Assembly (NCBI GenBank): GCA_031395645.1
Contig: JANNJM010000004.1
Coordinates: 1 to 12,155 of the forward strand
Length of the DNA: 12,155 nt
Source: SHZI01 sp031395645
Lineage (GTDB): Bacteria; Pseudomonadota; Gammaproteobacteria; Steroidobacterales; GCA-2729495
Direction: 5' to 3'
Part shown: positions 1-6,826 of the stretch, piece after piece
Numbering within the stretch: the stretch's first letter is position 1
Layout: every line of letters starts with the position of its first letter
Notes under the pieces: model-generated
Seen by the model: only the letters and a program-made list of their open reading frames with translations
Databases searched by the model: none
What the model was told of the DNA's origin: nothing
Program-made: the position numbers and the translations under genes

Positions 1-3
1 CAT

Positions 4-22
4 AATTTCCCAAAGGGAAATT
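4..22. repeat. short palindrome beside the left repeat box
   Basis: An 8-bp perfect inverted repeat, AATTTCCC and GGGAAATT, is separated by AAA. It directly abuts the dispersed box at 18-40 and partly overlaps it. No T-run follows, so it is unlikely to be a terminator. It may be the structured end of a REP-like or miniature mobile repeat. Confidence 0.4.
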
Positions 23-40
23 AGGCATGTCCCCATTTCC
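18..40 (-). repeat. dispersed repeat box, left copy
   Basis: Read on the minus strand this is GAAATGGGG, A, CATGCCTAAT with a few flanking bases. The same 20-base core, with one mismatch (A to T), occurs on the plus strand at 12071-12090. The two copies are therefore inverted with respect to each other and lie almost exactly at the two window edges. Boxes of this general look are dispersed in many proteobacterial genomes, often near REP/RAYT-type elements. That family link is my recollection, not shown here. Confidence 0.5.
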
Positions 41-41
41 C

Positions 42-64
42 GTCGCGCCTGAAGGCGCTCCTAC
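42..64 (-). repeat. REP palindrome, copy 1
   Basis: This 23-base element reads GTAGGAG, then the palindromic core GCGCCTTCAGGCGC, then GAC on the minus strand. It is identical in inverted orientation to the copy at 2413-2435. The core folds into a 5-bp GC stem with a four-base loop. GTAGGAG-headed palindromes are typical extragenic REPs in Pseudomonas and Xanthomonas-like bacteria. The TAG in its GTAG head is the stop codon of the gene ending at 61. Confidence 0.75.
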
Positions 65-423
65 TTCGCGCAGGCGTCTTCGGCCTCAATCACCAGCGCG
101 CTGGTTTCCGATGACAGCGCATCCTGGCGCTTGTCAGAGGCCTTGTTCTTGTCCAGGGCCTGGTCTGCCTTCTTCGCGACCTCTGCGTCGTCAGAATTGC
201 TGGCCGTGAGCAGCATGGCGAGCTTGATGTCGCTGTCAGACAGCTTGCCTGAGAGAAATGTCCAGGCGCAGTCACACTGGGCAGGCGTCAGGCCGTCAAC
301 CTTGCAGATTTCCGTGTCGAAAGTGCCGCGGGCGCCGCTGCCTTCGGCAGCGTCCTCGGCGCAGGCCAGTGTTCCCGCGAGCGCCAATGCCACGCCGAGA
401 GTGAGTGCAGGTATCTGTCGCAT
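61..423 (-). CDS. small exported cysteine-containing protein, unknown function
   Basis: I do not recognise the family. The 120-residue protein starts with an N-terminal export signal (MRQIPALTLGVALALAGTLA, then CAED). Cleavage is likely near residue 22. A lipoprotein reading with Cys21 as the lipidated residue is possible, but the preceding TLA is a poor lipobox. The mature part has Cys40, Cys50, Cys52 and Cys118, enough for two disulfides in the periplasm, and its C-terminal half is acidic, lysine-rich and predicted helical. The start is supported by AGGAGA (431-436) seven bases upstream. It lies 38 bp behind the HExxH gene on the same strand, so the two are probably co-transcribed. The stop codon TAG lies inside a REP element. 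Confidence 0.75.
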   Translation of the reverse strand: MRQIPALTLGVALALAGTLACAEDAAEGSGARGTFDTEICKVDGLTPAQCDCAWTFLSGKLSDSDIKLAMLLTASNSDDAEVAKKADQALDKNKASDKRQDALSSETSALVIEAEDACAK

Positions 424-461
424 GGTTCCGTCTCCTGGCGAACAACCGCCCCGATTTTCCC

Positions 462-983
462 CTATCCGCCGACCCCCGTCACCTGTACCGCCCAGGGCCA
501 GTCAAGACCAGGGTTCGGTACCTTTTTAGCCAGCCAGGCCCGCGCCTCGTCCGCGTCGTGCTCAAACCAGCGCTGTGTGGAGCCCAGGCGGAAGCTGTAT
601 CCCCAGGCGTCCATGTCGGCAAAGAGTCTTGCGCGACTCCAGCCCGGCGCCTCGAGCCGGGCGCCCAGCAGAATCTGCAGGTAGCAAACCGCGTCTTCCT
701 CCGCCACGTCGCCGCCGGCGTCGCCGTCCACCTTATTGCGCAGCCCGTCGCGACGCTCGGGCCCCATGCAGAGCAGGTGTGCAGCCTCATGGAGCACTGA
801 GTGTACCGGCGTGTCCGGCCGCGCGAAGAGCTGGTCACCCGCGAGACCGGCTTCGGGGGCTCCCCAGTAGGAGCACGGAATTTCGGCGCCGGCAGGGAGC
901 ACTACCAGTCGCAGCCCGAAACCGGCAAGCAGGCTCCCGATGGCGCTGATATCCATCTCCTGAAGTGTCATCACGCCGGTCAT
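462..983 (-). CDS. HExxH zinc metallopeptidase-like protein
   Basis: This 173-residue protein has a clear HEAAH zinc-binding motif at residues 65-69 (in SVLHEAAHLLCM). Acidic residues at 95-96 (AEEDAVCYLQ), about 27 residues further on, are candidates for the third ligand. No signal peptide or membrane segment is visible, so it should be cytoplasmic. The middle is followed by an Asp/Trp-rich C-terminal half. The family is not recognised beyond the motif; it is shorter than most secreted metalloproteases and resembles compact single-domain HExxH proteins of unknown substrate. A GAGGG about ten bases upstream supports Met1; Met5 and Met10 are alternatives. It is the first gene of a leftward pair with the exported protein at 61-423 and is divergent from the ligase gene across only 44 bp. 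Proteolytic activity is inference. Confidence 0.75.
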   Translation of the reverse strand: MTGVMTLQEMDISAIGSLLAGFGLRLVVLPAGAEIPCSYWGAPEAGLAGDQLFARPDTPVHSVLHEAAHLLCMGPERRDGLRNKVDGDAGGDVAEEDAVCYLQILLGARLEAPGWSRARLFADMDAWGYSFRLGSTQRWFEHDADEARAWLAKKVPNPGLDWPWAVQVTGVGG

Positions 984-1027
984 CGTTGGCTTTCCCTCGT
1001 GTCCAGCCTTAGGCTTCCGTTCGCATT

Positions 1028-2416
1028 ATGAGCGGCCTCAGGAAACACAAGGGAAGAGCGCCAGGCTGGCCGTCGTTCCCGGCAACGCCCACCCTTCCAG
1101 GCCTGCTGGACGGCCTCAAGGTTTCCCAGTGGTGGCCCGCCGCGGAGCTGGCTGACTCCCAGCAGCGCCAACTGGTCTGGCTTACGCAGTGGGCTGCCAC
1201 CCAGGTGCCCTACTACGAGAGCAGTGACTGGGCACGGCCTGCCGCGCGGTCGCTGGCTGATGTACTCGCAAAGGATCCCGTGCGCTTTCCGGAAGTGTGG
1301 CGAAGCCTGCCCCTGCTGACGAAGCCGGCCCTGCGTGCACTGGGCAACCAGTTGTATGCCGGCAGTGTGCCACCCGGCGAAACCCCGCTCGCCACGTTGA
1401 GCACATCCGGCTCCACCGGCATCCCGGTGGAGGTGCGGACCACTGCTACCACCCGCCTGCTCTGGAATGCACTAACGATTCGTGAGCACCTGTGGTTCCG
1501 CCGCGATTTCAGCCGGCGTCTCGGCACCATCCGCTTCCGCAGCTGGAAGAGCCGCGAGACCGATGGCCAGACTCAGCCCACCTGGGGCTTGCCAGTCGCC
1601 CTGCTCTACCGCAGCGGACCGTCCTCGGCGATGCACATTGGCCACTCGCTCGAAGAACTCGCCGACTGGCTGATCACCTTCGACCCGCACTACCTGCTCG
1701 CCTACCCAAGCATCATGGTGCCGCTGATGGAAACGGTGGCGGCGCGCGGCGGGCGCCCCCCCTCGCTCGAAGAGGTGCGGCTGATCTCCGAACCGCTGGA
1801 CCCGGATCTTCAGGCGCGACTCAGCTCGGAATGGCAGGTGCGCAGCACCGACCTCTATTCCGCCAACGAGGTGGGCTATATCGCGTTTCGTTGCCGGGAA
1901 CAGGGCAACCTGCACGTCCAGTCGGAGTCGCTGCTCGTCGAAGTTCTGGACGATGCCGGACAGCCCTGTGTGCCCGGCGATACCGGCCGCGTGGTCGTGA
2001 CCTCGCTGCACAATCTCGCCACGCCGCTGCTCCGCTACGAGATCGGCGATTACGCCACAGTCGGCGAACCCTGCGCCTGCGGGCGCGGCCTCCCCGTTCT
2101 GGCCCGGGTCCAGGGTCGGGTGCGCAACCTTATACGGACGCCCGATGGCGGCCGCTACTGGCCAGTAGCGCTCGGCCGCATCCGGGGCGTTGCGCCGGTC
2201 ATCCAGGCGCAGTTCGTGCAGACGGCGCTCGATACGGTGGAACTTCGCGTGGTCTGCTCGAGGGCGCTAAGCCAGGCTGAAACTGAGGACGCCGTAGCGC
2301 GAACCCGCAAGGCCCTGAGCTACCCTTTCGAGGTCACCGTCGTGCCGGTGGTGGAGATTCCCCGGGGACCGAGCGGCAAATTCGAGGAATTCCTGTCTCT
2401 CGTCGACACGCCGTAG
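1028..2416 (+). CDS. phenylacetate-CoA ligase/CapK-family adenylate-forming enzyme
   Basis: The 462-residue protein has the layout of the PaaK/CapK branch of adenylate-forming enzymes, which activate a carboxylate as acyl-AMP and usually pass it to CoA. Visible landmarks are the P-loop STSGSTG (125-131), YSANEVG (277-283), the RYEIGD motif (336-341), the CACGRGLP motif (349-356) that precedes the hinge, and a C-terminal GPSGKF with Lys451 as the candidate catalytic lysine. All key motifs are intact and the length is slightly above the usual 430-450. It stands alone, without phenylacetate-degradation or capsule genes, so the substrate is unknown and I give no paaK symbol. It is divergent from 462-983 and converges on the amidohydrolase. 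The stop codon lies in the REP at 2413-2435. Confidence 0.85.
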   Translation: MSGLRKHKGRAPGWPSFPATPTLPGLLDGLKVSQWWPAAELADSQQRQLVWLTQWAATQVPYYESSDWARPAARSLADVLAKDPVRFPEVWRSLPLLTKPALRALGNQLYAGSVPPGETPLATLSTSGSTGIPVEVRTTATTRLLWNALTIREHLWFRRDFSRRLGTIRFRSWKSRETDGQTQPTWGLPVALLYRSGPSSAMHIGHSLEELADWLITFDPHYLLAYPSIMVPLMETVAARGGRPPSLEEVRLISEPLDPDLQARLSSEWQVRSTDLYSANEVGYIAFRCREQGNLHVQSESLLVEVLDDAGQPCVPGDTGRVVVTSLHNLATPLLRYEIGDYATVGEPCACGRGLPVLARVQGRVRNLIRTPDGGRYWPVALGRIRGVAPVIQAQFVQTALDTVELRVVCSRALSQAETEDAVARTRKALSYPFEVTVVPVVEIPRGPSGKFEEFLSLVDTP

Positions 2417-2435
2417 GAGCGCCTTCAGGCGCGAC
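2413..2435 (+). repeat. REP palindrome, copy 2
   Basis: This copy is identical to the REP at 42-64 but in the opposite orientation. It fills most of the 29 bp between two convergent genes. Its core GCGCCTTCAGGCGC makes a stable hairpin that could act as a transcription barrier for both. The TAG of its GTAG head is the stop codon of the ligase gene. Confidence 0.75.
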
Positions 2436-2445
2436 AAAAACCGCC

Positions 2446-3819
2446 CTACTGGAAAGCTGCCGGATAACTAAACGGTTCAGTCATGCGGCCGTCCTGCTTC
2501 GCCACGCGCCCACTCTTCATCACGAAATCAATCTGCCGTAACACCGCAATGTTTTCGAGCGGATTGCCCTTTACAGCGACGACGTCCGCAAGCTTGCCCG
2601 GCTCCAGAGTGCCGGCTTCCGCCGAGATAGCGAAGAGGTCGGCTGTCACCACGGTCGCTGAGCGGATGGCGTCCATCGGCCGCATGCCGAAGCCCACCAT
2701 CAGGTCGAACTCCTTGGCATTGTCGCCATGGGCAAACGTGCCGGCATCGGTGCCGAACGCAATTTTCACACCGGCGGCATAGGCCCGCTCAAAAGCCCGG
2801 TACTCGTTGCGGAGCTTCACCGACGGCGGATCAGGGATGCGGAAGATCGGCGGCGGGTAGCTGGCGGAGAGTGTCGGTACGAGAAAGGTCCCCGCCTTTT
2901 TCATCATGGCGATGCCCTCGTCGTCCAGCAGGAAGCCGTGCTCGATGGAATCGACGCCGGCGCGGACGGCATCCTTGATGGCTACGGCTGAGTAGGCGTG
3001 CACAGCCGCCTTCAGGCTGACCAGATGCGTCGTGGCGACGATGGCCTGGATCTCGTCGGGGTAGAGCTGCGGCTCGAGGCCCGTGTTGGATCCGAAGCCG
3101 CCGGTCGCCGTGAACTTGATCACGTCGGCGCCAAGCTTGTACAGGTAGCGCACCGCCTTCCGGCACTCCAGCGGGCCATCACACGTGCCATCGGCGAGGC
3201 GCAGGGCGTCATCGCCGGTGCGCTCCATCGGCGTGGAGTCGCCGTGCCCGCCGGTGACGGCGATCGCGGAGCCGGAGACGAGAATGCGCGGGCCGATCAT
3301 CCTGCCGGCATTGATGGCATTACGCACGGCGAATACCGACTGGTCGTCGGAGCCTAAGTCGCGCACGGTGGTGAAGCCGGCGTTGAGCGTGCGGCGCGCG
3401 TAAACCATGGCGTTGACTGCGCCCTCGGCCGGCGTCGGCGGCGTGCGGTCTCCGCGCTCCGTGCGCCGGCGCGAGAAGCTGGGTTCGTGCTGAAGGTGCA
3501 CGTGGGCATCCATCAGCCCAGGCAGCACAAACCGATCGGAGAGGTCGAGCACCTGGACGAGTGCTCCCGGGGCGGCGGCGCCGGCCTCGGCGAGGTAACC
3601 CTTTTCGATGGCGACAATGCGGTCGTTCTTCACGACGACCGTCATCTGGCCCAGCGGCCTGGTGCCGGGTACCGCCAGCAGCGTGCCGGCATGGATCAGC
3701 ATGTAGCGGTCCGGTGGCGCCTGTGCAGTACCACCGGGGGCTGCGACGCCGGGAGCCGGCTGCGCCAGGGCCAGAACGGGGAGCAGCAGGCCGAGGCAAA
3801 AAAATTTCCGGAACATCAT
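2446..3819 (-). CDS. exported metal-dependent amidohydrolase
   Basis: With the ATG at 3819 the protein has 457 residues. It begins with a signal peptide (MMFRKFFCLGLLLPVLALA, cleavage before Gln20), so it should act in the periplasm or outside. The amidohydrolase TIM-barrel ligands are all visible: HVH at 106-108 after LPGLMDA, the lysine in VIKFTATGG (235, probably carboxylated), His274 (AVHAYS), His294 (SIEHG) and Asp358 (FGTDAGT). The small N- and C-terminal beta sandwich is present, with the usual GKLADVVAVKGNPL ending. It belongs to the imidazolonepropionase-like/prolidase-like group of exported amidohydrolases, whose members cleave varied amides or dipeptides; the substrate cannot be read from the sequence. 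The frame continues upstream to a TTG at 3855, but the ATG (or the next one, at 3816) puts the signal peptide at the N-terminus. It is divergent from the DUF2231 gene. Confidence 0.88.
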   Translation of the reverse strand: MMFRKFFCLGLLLPVLALAQPAPGVAAPGGTAQAPPDRYMLIHAGTLLAVPGTRPLGQMTVVVKNDRIVAIEKGYLAEAGAAAPGALVQVLDLSDRFVLPGLMDAHVHLQHEPSFSRRRTERGDRTPPTPAEGAVNAMVYARRTLNAGFTTVRDLGSDDQSVFAVRNAINAGRMIGPRILVSGSAIAVTGGHGDSTPMERTGDDALRLADGTCDGPLECRKAVRYLYKLGADVIKFTATGGFGSNTGLEPQLYPDEIQAIVATTHLVSLKAAVHAYSAVAIKDAVRAGVDSIEHGFLLDDEGIAMMKKAGTFLVPTLSASYPPPIFRIPDPPSVKLRNEYRAFERAYAAGVKIAFGTDAGTFAHGDNAKEFDLMVGFGMRPMDAIRSATVVTADLFAISAEAGTLEPGKLADVVAVKGNPLENIAVLRQIDFVMKSGRVAKQDGRMTEPFSYPAAFQ

Positions 3820-3884
3820 GGGGTTGATTATTGGTCTAATGTCCCTGTCGGGCAATGTCGTCCCACGAGGAAGGACCGCCGCGC

Positions 3885-4778
3885 ATGTTCGAGATCATTC
3901 CCAACTGGCACCCGATCCTTGTGAATTTCACGATCGCCCTGCTGGCGATCGCCACGCTGCTGTTCGGTGTTGCCGTCATCTGGCGCCGGGGCCGCTGGTC
4001 GGCCAGCATCGAGGCCGCCGCCAGCTGGAACCTGTGGCTGGGTGCCGCCGTGACCGCGCTGACCGTCGCTGCCGGGCTGCAGGCGGCCGGGTCGGTGGCC
4101 CATGACGAAGCAGCGCACCTGGCCATGGAGGACCACAAGTTCTGGGCGCTGGGCACCGCCGCGCTATTCGTGCTGCTCGCGCTGTGGAATGGTCTGCGTG
4201 TGCGCCGCGCCGCGCCCGTCGGCTTTGCCTTCGTGGCGCTGCTGGCCGTCGCTGCGGTCGGGCTCACGGGCACGGGACTGCGCGGTGCCGATCTGGTCTT
4301 TCGCCACGGCGTGGGCGTGCTGGCGTTGCCGGAACCCACGGCCGGGCATAGCCACGCTGGCGAGCATGGGCAAGAGCCGCCTGAAACGGCTGCGGCGGCG
4401 CTATCCCCCGCCGAATCGGTGGTGATTGCGGTACTCGCGGCCTACCATGCCGCGCTCACCATGGGCGATGCGTCGGCACCAGAGCCTTATGTGCTGGCTG
4501 ACGAACGCTTCCTGATGATCGAAGGTGAGCACGTCAACCAGGGCTGGGTGGACTACCGGGACAATCACCTTAAAGCTGAACTCGCCGATCTCGCCAAGGT
4601 GCGCTTCCGCCTGTCCGGGTACCAGATCCGTGTGAATGGCAGCCTGGCGGCCGTGAGTTTCAGCTTTGCCATCCTGCCGAGAACAGGGCCGGAGCGGGAT
4701 TTCGGCAGCGGACGCGGGACCGCGGTCCTCGTCCACACCGATTCCGGCTGGAAACTGCAGCAGCTGCACACTTCCTGA
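3885..4778 (+). CDS. DUF2231-like membrane protein fused to an NTF2-like domain
   Basis: This 297-residue protein has two parts. Residues 1-150 hold about four transmembrane helices with the hallmarks of the DUF2231 family: NWHPILVNFTIALL near the start, HDEAAHLAMEDHKFW in the middle and GADLVFRHGVG at the end. The conserved histidines could bind metal or heme. After a His/Glu/Pro linker (about 155-175), residues 180-297 form an alpha-plus-beta domain (AAYHAALTMGDA, FLMIEGEHVNQG, ending GTAVLVHTDSGWKLQQLHTS) like the SnoaL/DUF4440 branch of the NTF2-like fold. That part would lie outside the membrane. The start at 3885 is preferred because GAGGAAGGA (3867-3875) lies nine bases before it; an in-frame ATG at 3855 has no such site. 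Its role is unknown. Confidence 0.82.
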   Translation: MFEIIPNWHPILVNFTIALLAIATLLFGVAVIWRRGRWSASIEAAASWNLWLGAAVTALTVAAGLQAAGSVAHDEAAHLAMEDHKFWALGTAALFVLLALWNGLRVRRAAPVGFAFVALLAVAAVGLTGTGLRGADLVFRHGVGVLALPEPTAGHSHAGEHGQEPPETAAAALSPAESVVIAVLAAYHAALTMGDASAPEPYVLADERFLMIEGEHVNQGWVDYRDNHLKAELADLAKVRFRLSGYQIRVNGSLAAVSFSFAILPRTGPERDFGSGRGTAVLVHTDSGWKLQQLHTS

Positions 4779-4882
4779 GGGGCGTCCTTGTAATGCACCG
4801 CAAGACAACCAGCGCCGGATCCGGACCGCAATTCCTTACGGTTATGTAAAGAACCCGCTTGCGTGGATTGACGACGGGTGTA

Positions 4883-5009
4883 GAGTCCGCTCAACCGGAC
4901 TCACCGTAGAACCAGTCAAGAGCCGGCAAGAACGCAGGAGCAGGGCGAAAGAAACAACGTCCTGCCCCCGTGGGGGAACCAGCGAAGCGTAACGAATAAC
5001 GGCTCGCTG
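4883..5009 (+). promoter_or_regulatory. structured 5' leader of the cohesin-like gene
   Basis: The 261 bp before the gene at 5040 contain no ORF I can support but do contain nested inverted repeats. There is a 7-bp stem at 4883-4889/4896-4902, a 6-bp stem GCAGGA/TCCTGC at 4934-4939/4960-4965, a CCCC/GGGG stem at 4965-4976, and CAGCGA/TCGCTG at 4980-4985/5004-5009. It does not match the c-di-GMP-I riboswitch consensus as I know it. A regulatory leader or small RNA is possible; chance pairing in GC-rich DNA is the alternative. An AGGGA site at 5028-5032 precedes the ATG by seven bases. Confidence 0.3.
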
Positions 5010-5039
5010 CCAACTAAATTAAATGTCAGGGAATCCACA

Positions 5040-5633
5040 ATGAAGAAGTTCATCACCAAACAGAGTCTCGCTGTCGCAGCGCTGCTGTTCTCCTCCACGG
5101 GGTTCGCAGCGACCATTACTGTCACTCCCAGTGCCACCATCGTCGCTCCCGGTCAGACATTTTCCCTGACTGTCAGCGGTACGGGTTTCCCCGAAACGGT
5201 GGGTGCCACGCTCAAACTGTTTTTCAATTCCAACGTTTCGGTCGTCACGCCCACGCTGACGGCAGGCATCGTGCTGGCCGCAGGAACGCCATTCACCGGC
5301 GGAATCGTGGCGCCCTCGCCCTTCCTGTCAGGCAATATCCTGAGCATCCTGGCACCGACGGTTGGCACGCTGCCCAGCGGTTCTTTTAATGCCTTCGTGA
5401 TCAACATGGTTGCCAACGCCTCTGGTGATGGCGCTGCCGGAATCGTCCTCTCGGACGACCAGGCAGACTTCTCCTGGACCGATGCCACAACCTTCCTGGC
5501 AATTCCGGTCGACTACACCCAGGCCTCTGTGACTGTTCAGAGCGCCGTGGTACCCGCGCCCGCCGCCCTCTGGCTGCTCGGCACCGCCGTAGTTGCTCTG
5601 GCCGGCCGTCGCCTGAGCCGCAAGGCTGCCTAA
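5040..5633 (+). CDS. cohesin-like surface protein with VPxPA-type sorting tail (A1)
   Basis: This 197-residue exported protein has a signal peptide (residues 1-23, cleaved after GFA). A cysteine-free beta-sandwich domain (about 24-167) reads like a cohesin module: an opening TITVTPSATIVAPGQTF, then GTGFPETVGATLKLFFN, PTLTAGIVL, and a late FNAFVINMVA strand. The C-terminus is a sorting signal: VPAPAALWLLG (171-181), a short hydrophobic helix, then GRRLSRK. In bacteria with an exosortase this tail is cleaved and the protein is retained at, or delivered to, the surface. It is clearly paralogous to 8371-8985 (shared LAPTVGTLP, DFSWTDA, PFTGGI, TVGATLKL). It is first in the A1-B1-B2-A2 cluster, in front of a dockerin-bearing protein. 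The cohesin assignment is by pattern, not by search. Confidence 0.8.
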   Translation: MKKFITKQSLAVAALLFSSTGFAATITVTPSATIVAPGQTFSLTVSGTGFPETVGATLKLFFNSNVSVVTPTLTAGIVLAAGTPFTGGIVAPSPFLSGNILSILAPTVGTLPSGSFNAFVINMVANASGDGAAGIVLSDDQADFSWTDATTFLAIPVDYTQASVTVQSAVVPAPAALWLLGTAVVALAGRRLSRKAA

Positions 5634-5659
5634 CGCCTTCCAAGTTACCCTTCCTGACT

Positions 5660-5693
5660 ACAGGCCAGCGATCCGCCCGGGTCGCTGGCCTGT
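5660..5693 (+). terminator. strong hairpin after the cohesin-like gene
   Basis: A perfect 12-bp stem (ACAGGCCAGCGA with TCGCTGGCCTGT) has a 10-base GC-rich loop. It sits 27 bp after the stop codon and 66 bp before the next start. No T-run follows, so it may be a weak terminator or an mRNA-stabilising hairpin that uncouples A1 from B1 expression. Confidence 0.5.
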
Positions 5694-5758
5694 CCTCCCC
5701 GGGGCAACCCGGCAAAAGAACTTAAGAACTTGCGCCACAATATCTGGGGGATTAATTC

Positions 5759-6592
5759 GTGAAAAAACTTGAAATCGTGCGGGGCCTCGCTGCGCTAGCG
5801 CTGCTGTCCGCCTCGGCTGTCGCCTCTGCCACGCAGGTCTACATGATCCAGGACTATCTGCATTCCGCGAGCTCCGGCAGCACCAGCAACCTCCGTTTCG
5901 ACGGCTCCGCCACTGGCACCATCGCCTCGGATGCCACCTGGGACTGGAACGCCGGCACTGGCGTCCTGACGCAGACGGGCGGCACTCTCCGGTCCACCCG
6001 GACGTCCGGCAGCACCGCGGGCGGCACCAAGCTCTACACTGACGTGGTCACGGGCCTGGTCATCAACACGGTTGCAGGCACCACCACCGCCGCGACCTAC
6101 GAGTGCGTCGAGGGCGGTTTTGGCGTTGTCACCGGCGGCAGTATCTGCGGCAACTACAGCTGGGACTTCAATGGCGTCAATGAGAGCACCATACTCTACA
6201 ACGTCGGCGGCGATGCCAACTGCACCAACGTGATCACGGGTGGTGACGACACCGCTCCTGTCACCGGACCGCTGCCCACCAACGGCGGCCTGCGCGGCCT
6301 GGCTGAGCACGGCGCCACCGGTGGCTGCCTGGCGCAGATCGGCGCGCGAGACATGATCTATGTGTTCAGCGACACGACTGGCATCGGCGGCAATCTGAGC
6401 CTCTGGAATGCCATCGGCGGCATCAGTGGCGTTCCTGGCACCTGCGTCGGCTTCCCGGGAGCGACCAACGTTGCCTGCAAAGGCGCCCACGGGATGATCT
6501 TCTCGGCTGTCCCCGTTCCCGGCGCCGTCTGGCTCTTCGGTTCGGCGATGGGCCTGCTCGGTTTAGCTCGCCGGCGTCGGCAGCAGATCTGA
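5759..6592 (+). CDS. six-cysteine exported protein with VPxPG-type sorting tail (B1)
   Basis: This 277-residue protein starts at GTG, with GGGGG at 5746-5750 as the ribosome-binding site. Residues 1-24 are a signal peptide. The mature region is Gly/Thr/Ser-rich with six cysteines (116, 130, 155, 190, 229, 240) and the block TYECVEG at 113-119. I know no domain name for it. The tail VPVPGAVWLFGS (251-262), a hydrophobic stretch and ARRRRQQI form an exosortase-type sorting signal, so it is probably surface-delivered. B2 at 6827-8251 has the same six cysteines with nearly the same spacing (14 and 25 residues between the first three, 11 between the last two), showing a shared fold. It is followed by a strong terminator. 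Confidence 0.82.
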   Translation: MKKLEIVRGLAALALLSASAVASATQVYMIQDYLHSASSGSTSNLRFDGSATGTIASDATWDWNAGTGVLTQTGGTLRSTRTSGSTAGGTKLYTDVVTGLVINTVAGTTTAATYECVEGGFGVVTGGSICGNYSWDFNGVNESTILYNVGGDANCTNVITGGDDTAPVTGPLPTNGGLRGLAEHGATGGCLAQIGARDMIYVFSDTTGIGGNLSLWNAIGGISGVPGTCVGFPGATNVACKGAHGMIFSAVPVPGAVWLFGSAMGLLGLARRRRQQI

Positions 6593-6615
6593 GACCTGCG
6601 GTTTACGAAAGCCTG

Positions 6616-6646
6616 AAAAAACCCCGCCTTGTGCGGGGTTTTTTTT
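6616..6646 (+). terminator. rho-independent terminator after B1
   Basis: CCCCGC (6622-6627) pairs with GCGGGG (6633-6638) around the loop CTTGT. The stem is flanked by an A-run and followed by eight T, so it works on the plus strand and possibly on both. It ends the B1 transcript. Confidence 0.9.
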
Positions 6647-6826
6647 GGCCTCGCGCCATACGTACTATCCGCTGAATTCCCGCAGACAATTAAGTTAACG
6701 CGCGCTATTGCCAGGCACAGCGAAGGTGTACATTCGGACGACGCGCGGGGCACTAATTCGCAAGAAATGACCGGCAAATGCCGTGAGAACTACAACATTT
6801 TTGTCGACCTCTGGAGGATCATTACG

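Noticed and set aside
61..423. Lipoprotein call for the small exported protein
   Set aside because: Cys21 is preceded by TLA with no Leu/Val/Ile at -3, so a normal signal peptidase I site near residue 22 is at least as likely.
1492..2280. Open frame of 262 codons inside the ligase gene
   Set aside because: Its composition is that of a frame-shifted shadow, and it overlaps a gene with all family motifs intact.
4860..5009. c-di-GMP-I (GEMM) riboswitch before the cohesin-like gene
   Set aside because: CAGGGCGAAAG looked suggestive, but the conserved ACGCAAAGCC core and the receptor loop are missing.
6700..6770. Sigma-54 or sigma-70 promoter before the dockerin gene
   Set aside because: GGGGCACTAATTCGCA has the wrong bases at correct spacing, and TTGCCA/TACATT are only 15 bp apart; too weak to annotate.
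6629..6826. Upstream extension of B2 to a start near 6629
   Set aside because: It would begin inside the B1 terminator; the GTG at 6827 has a good GGAGG and a signal peptide directly after it.
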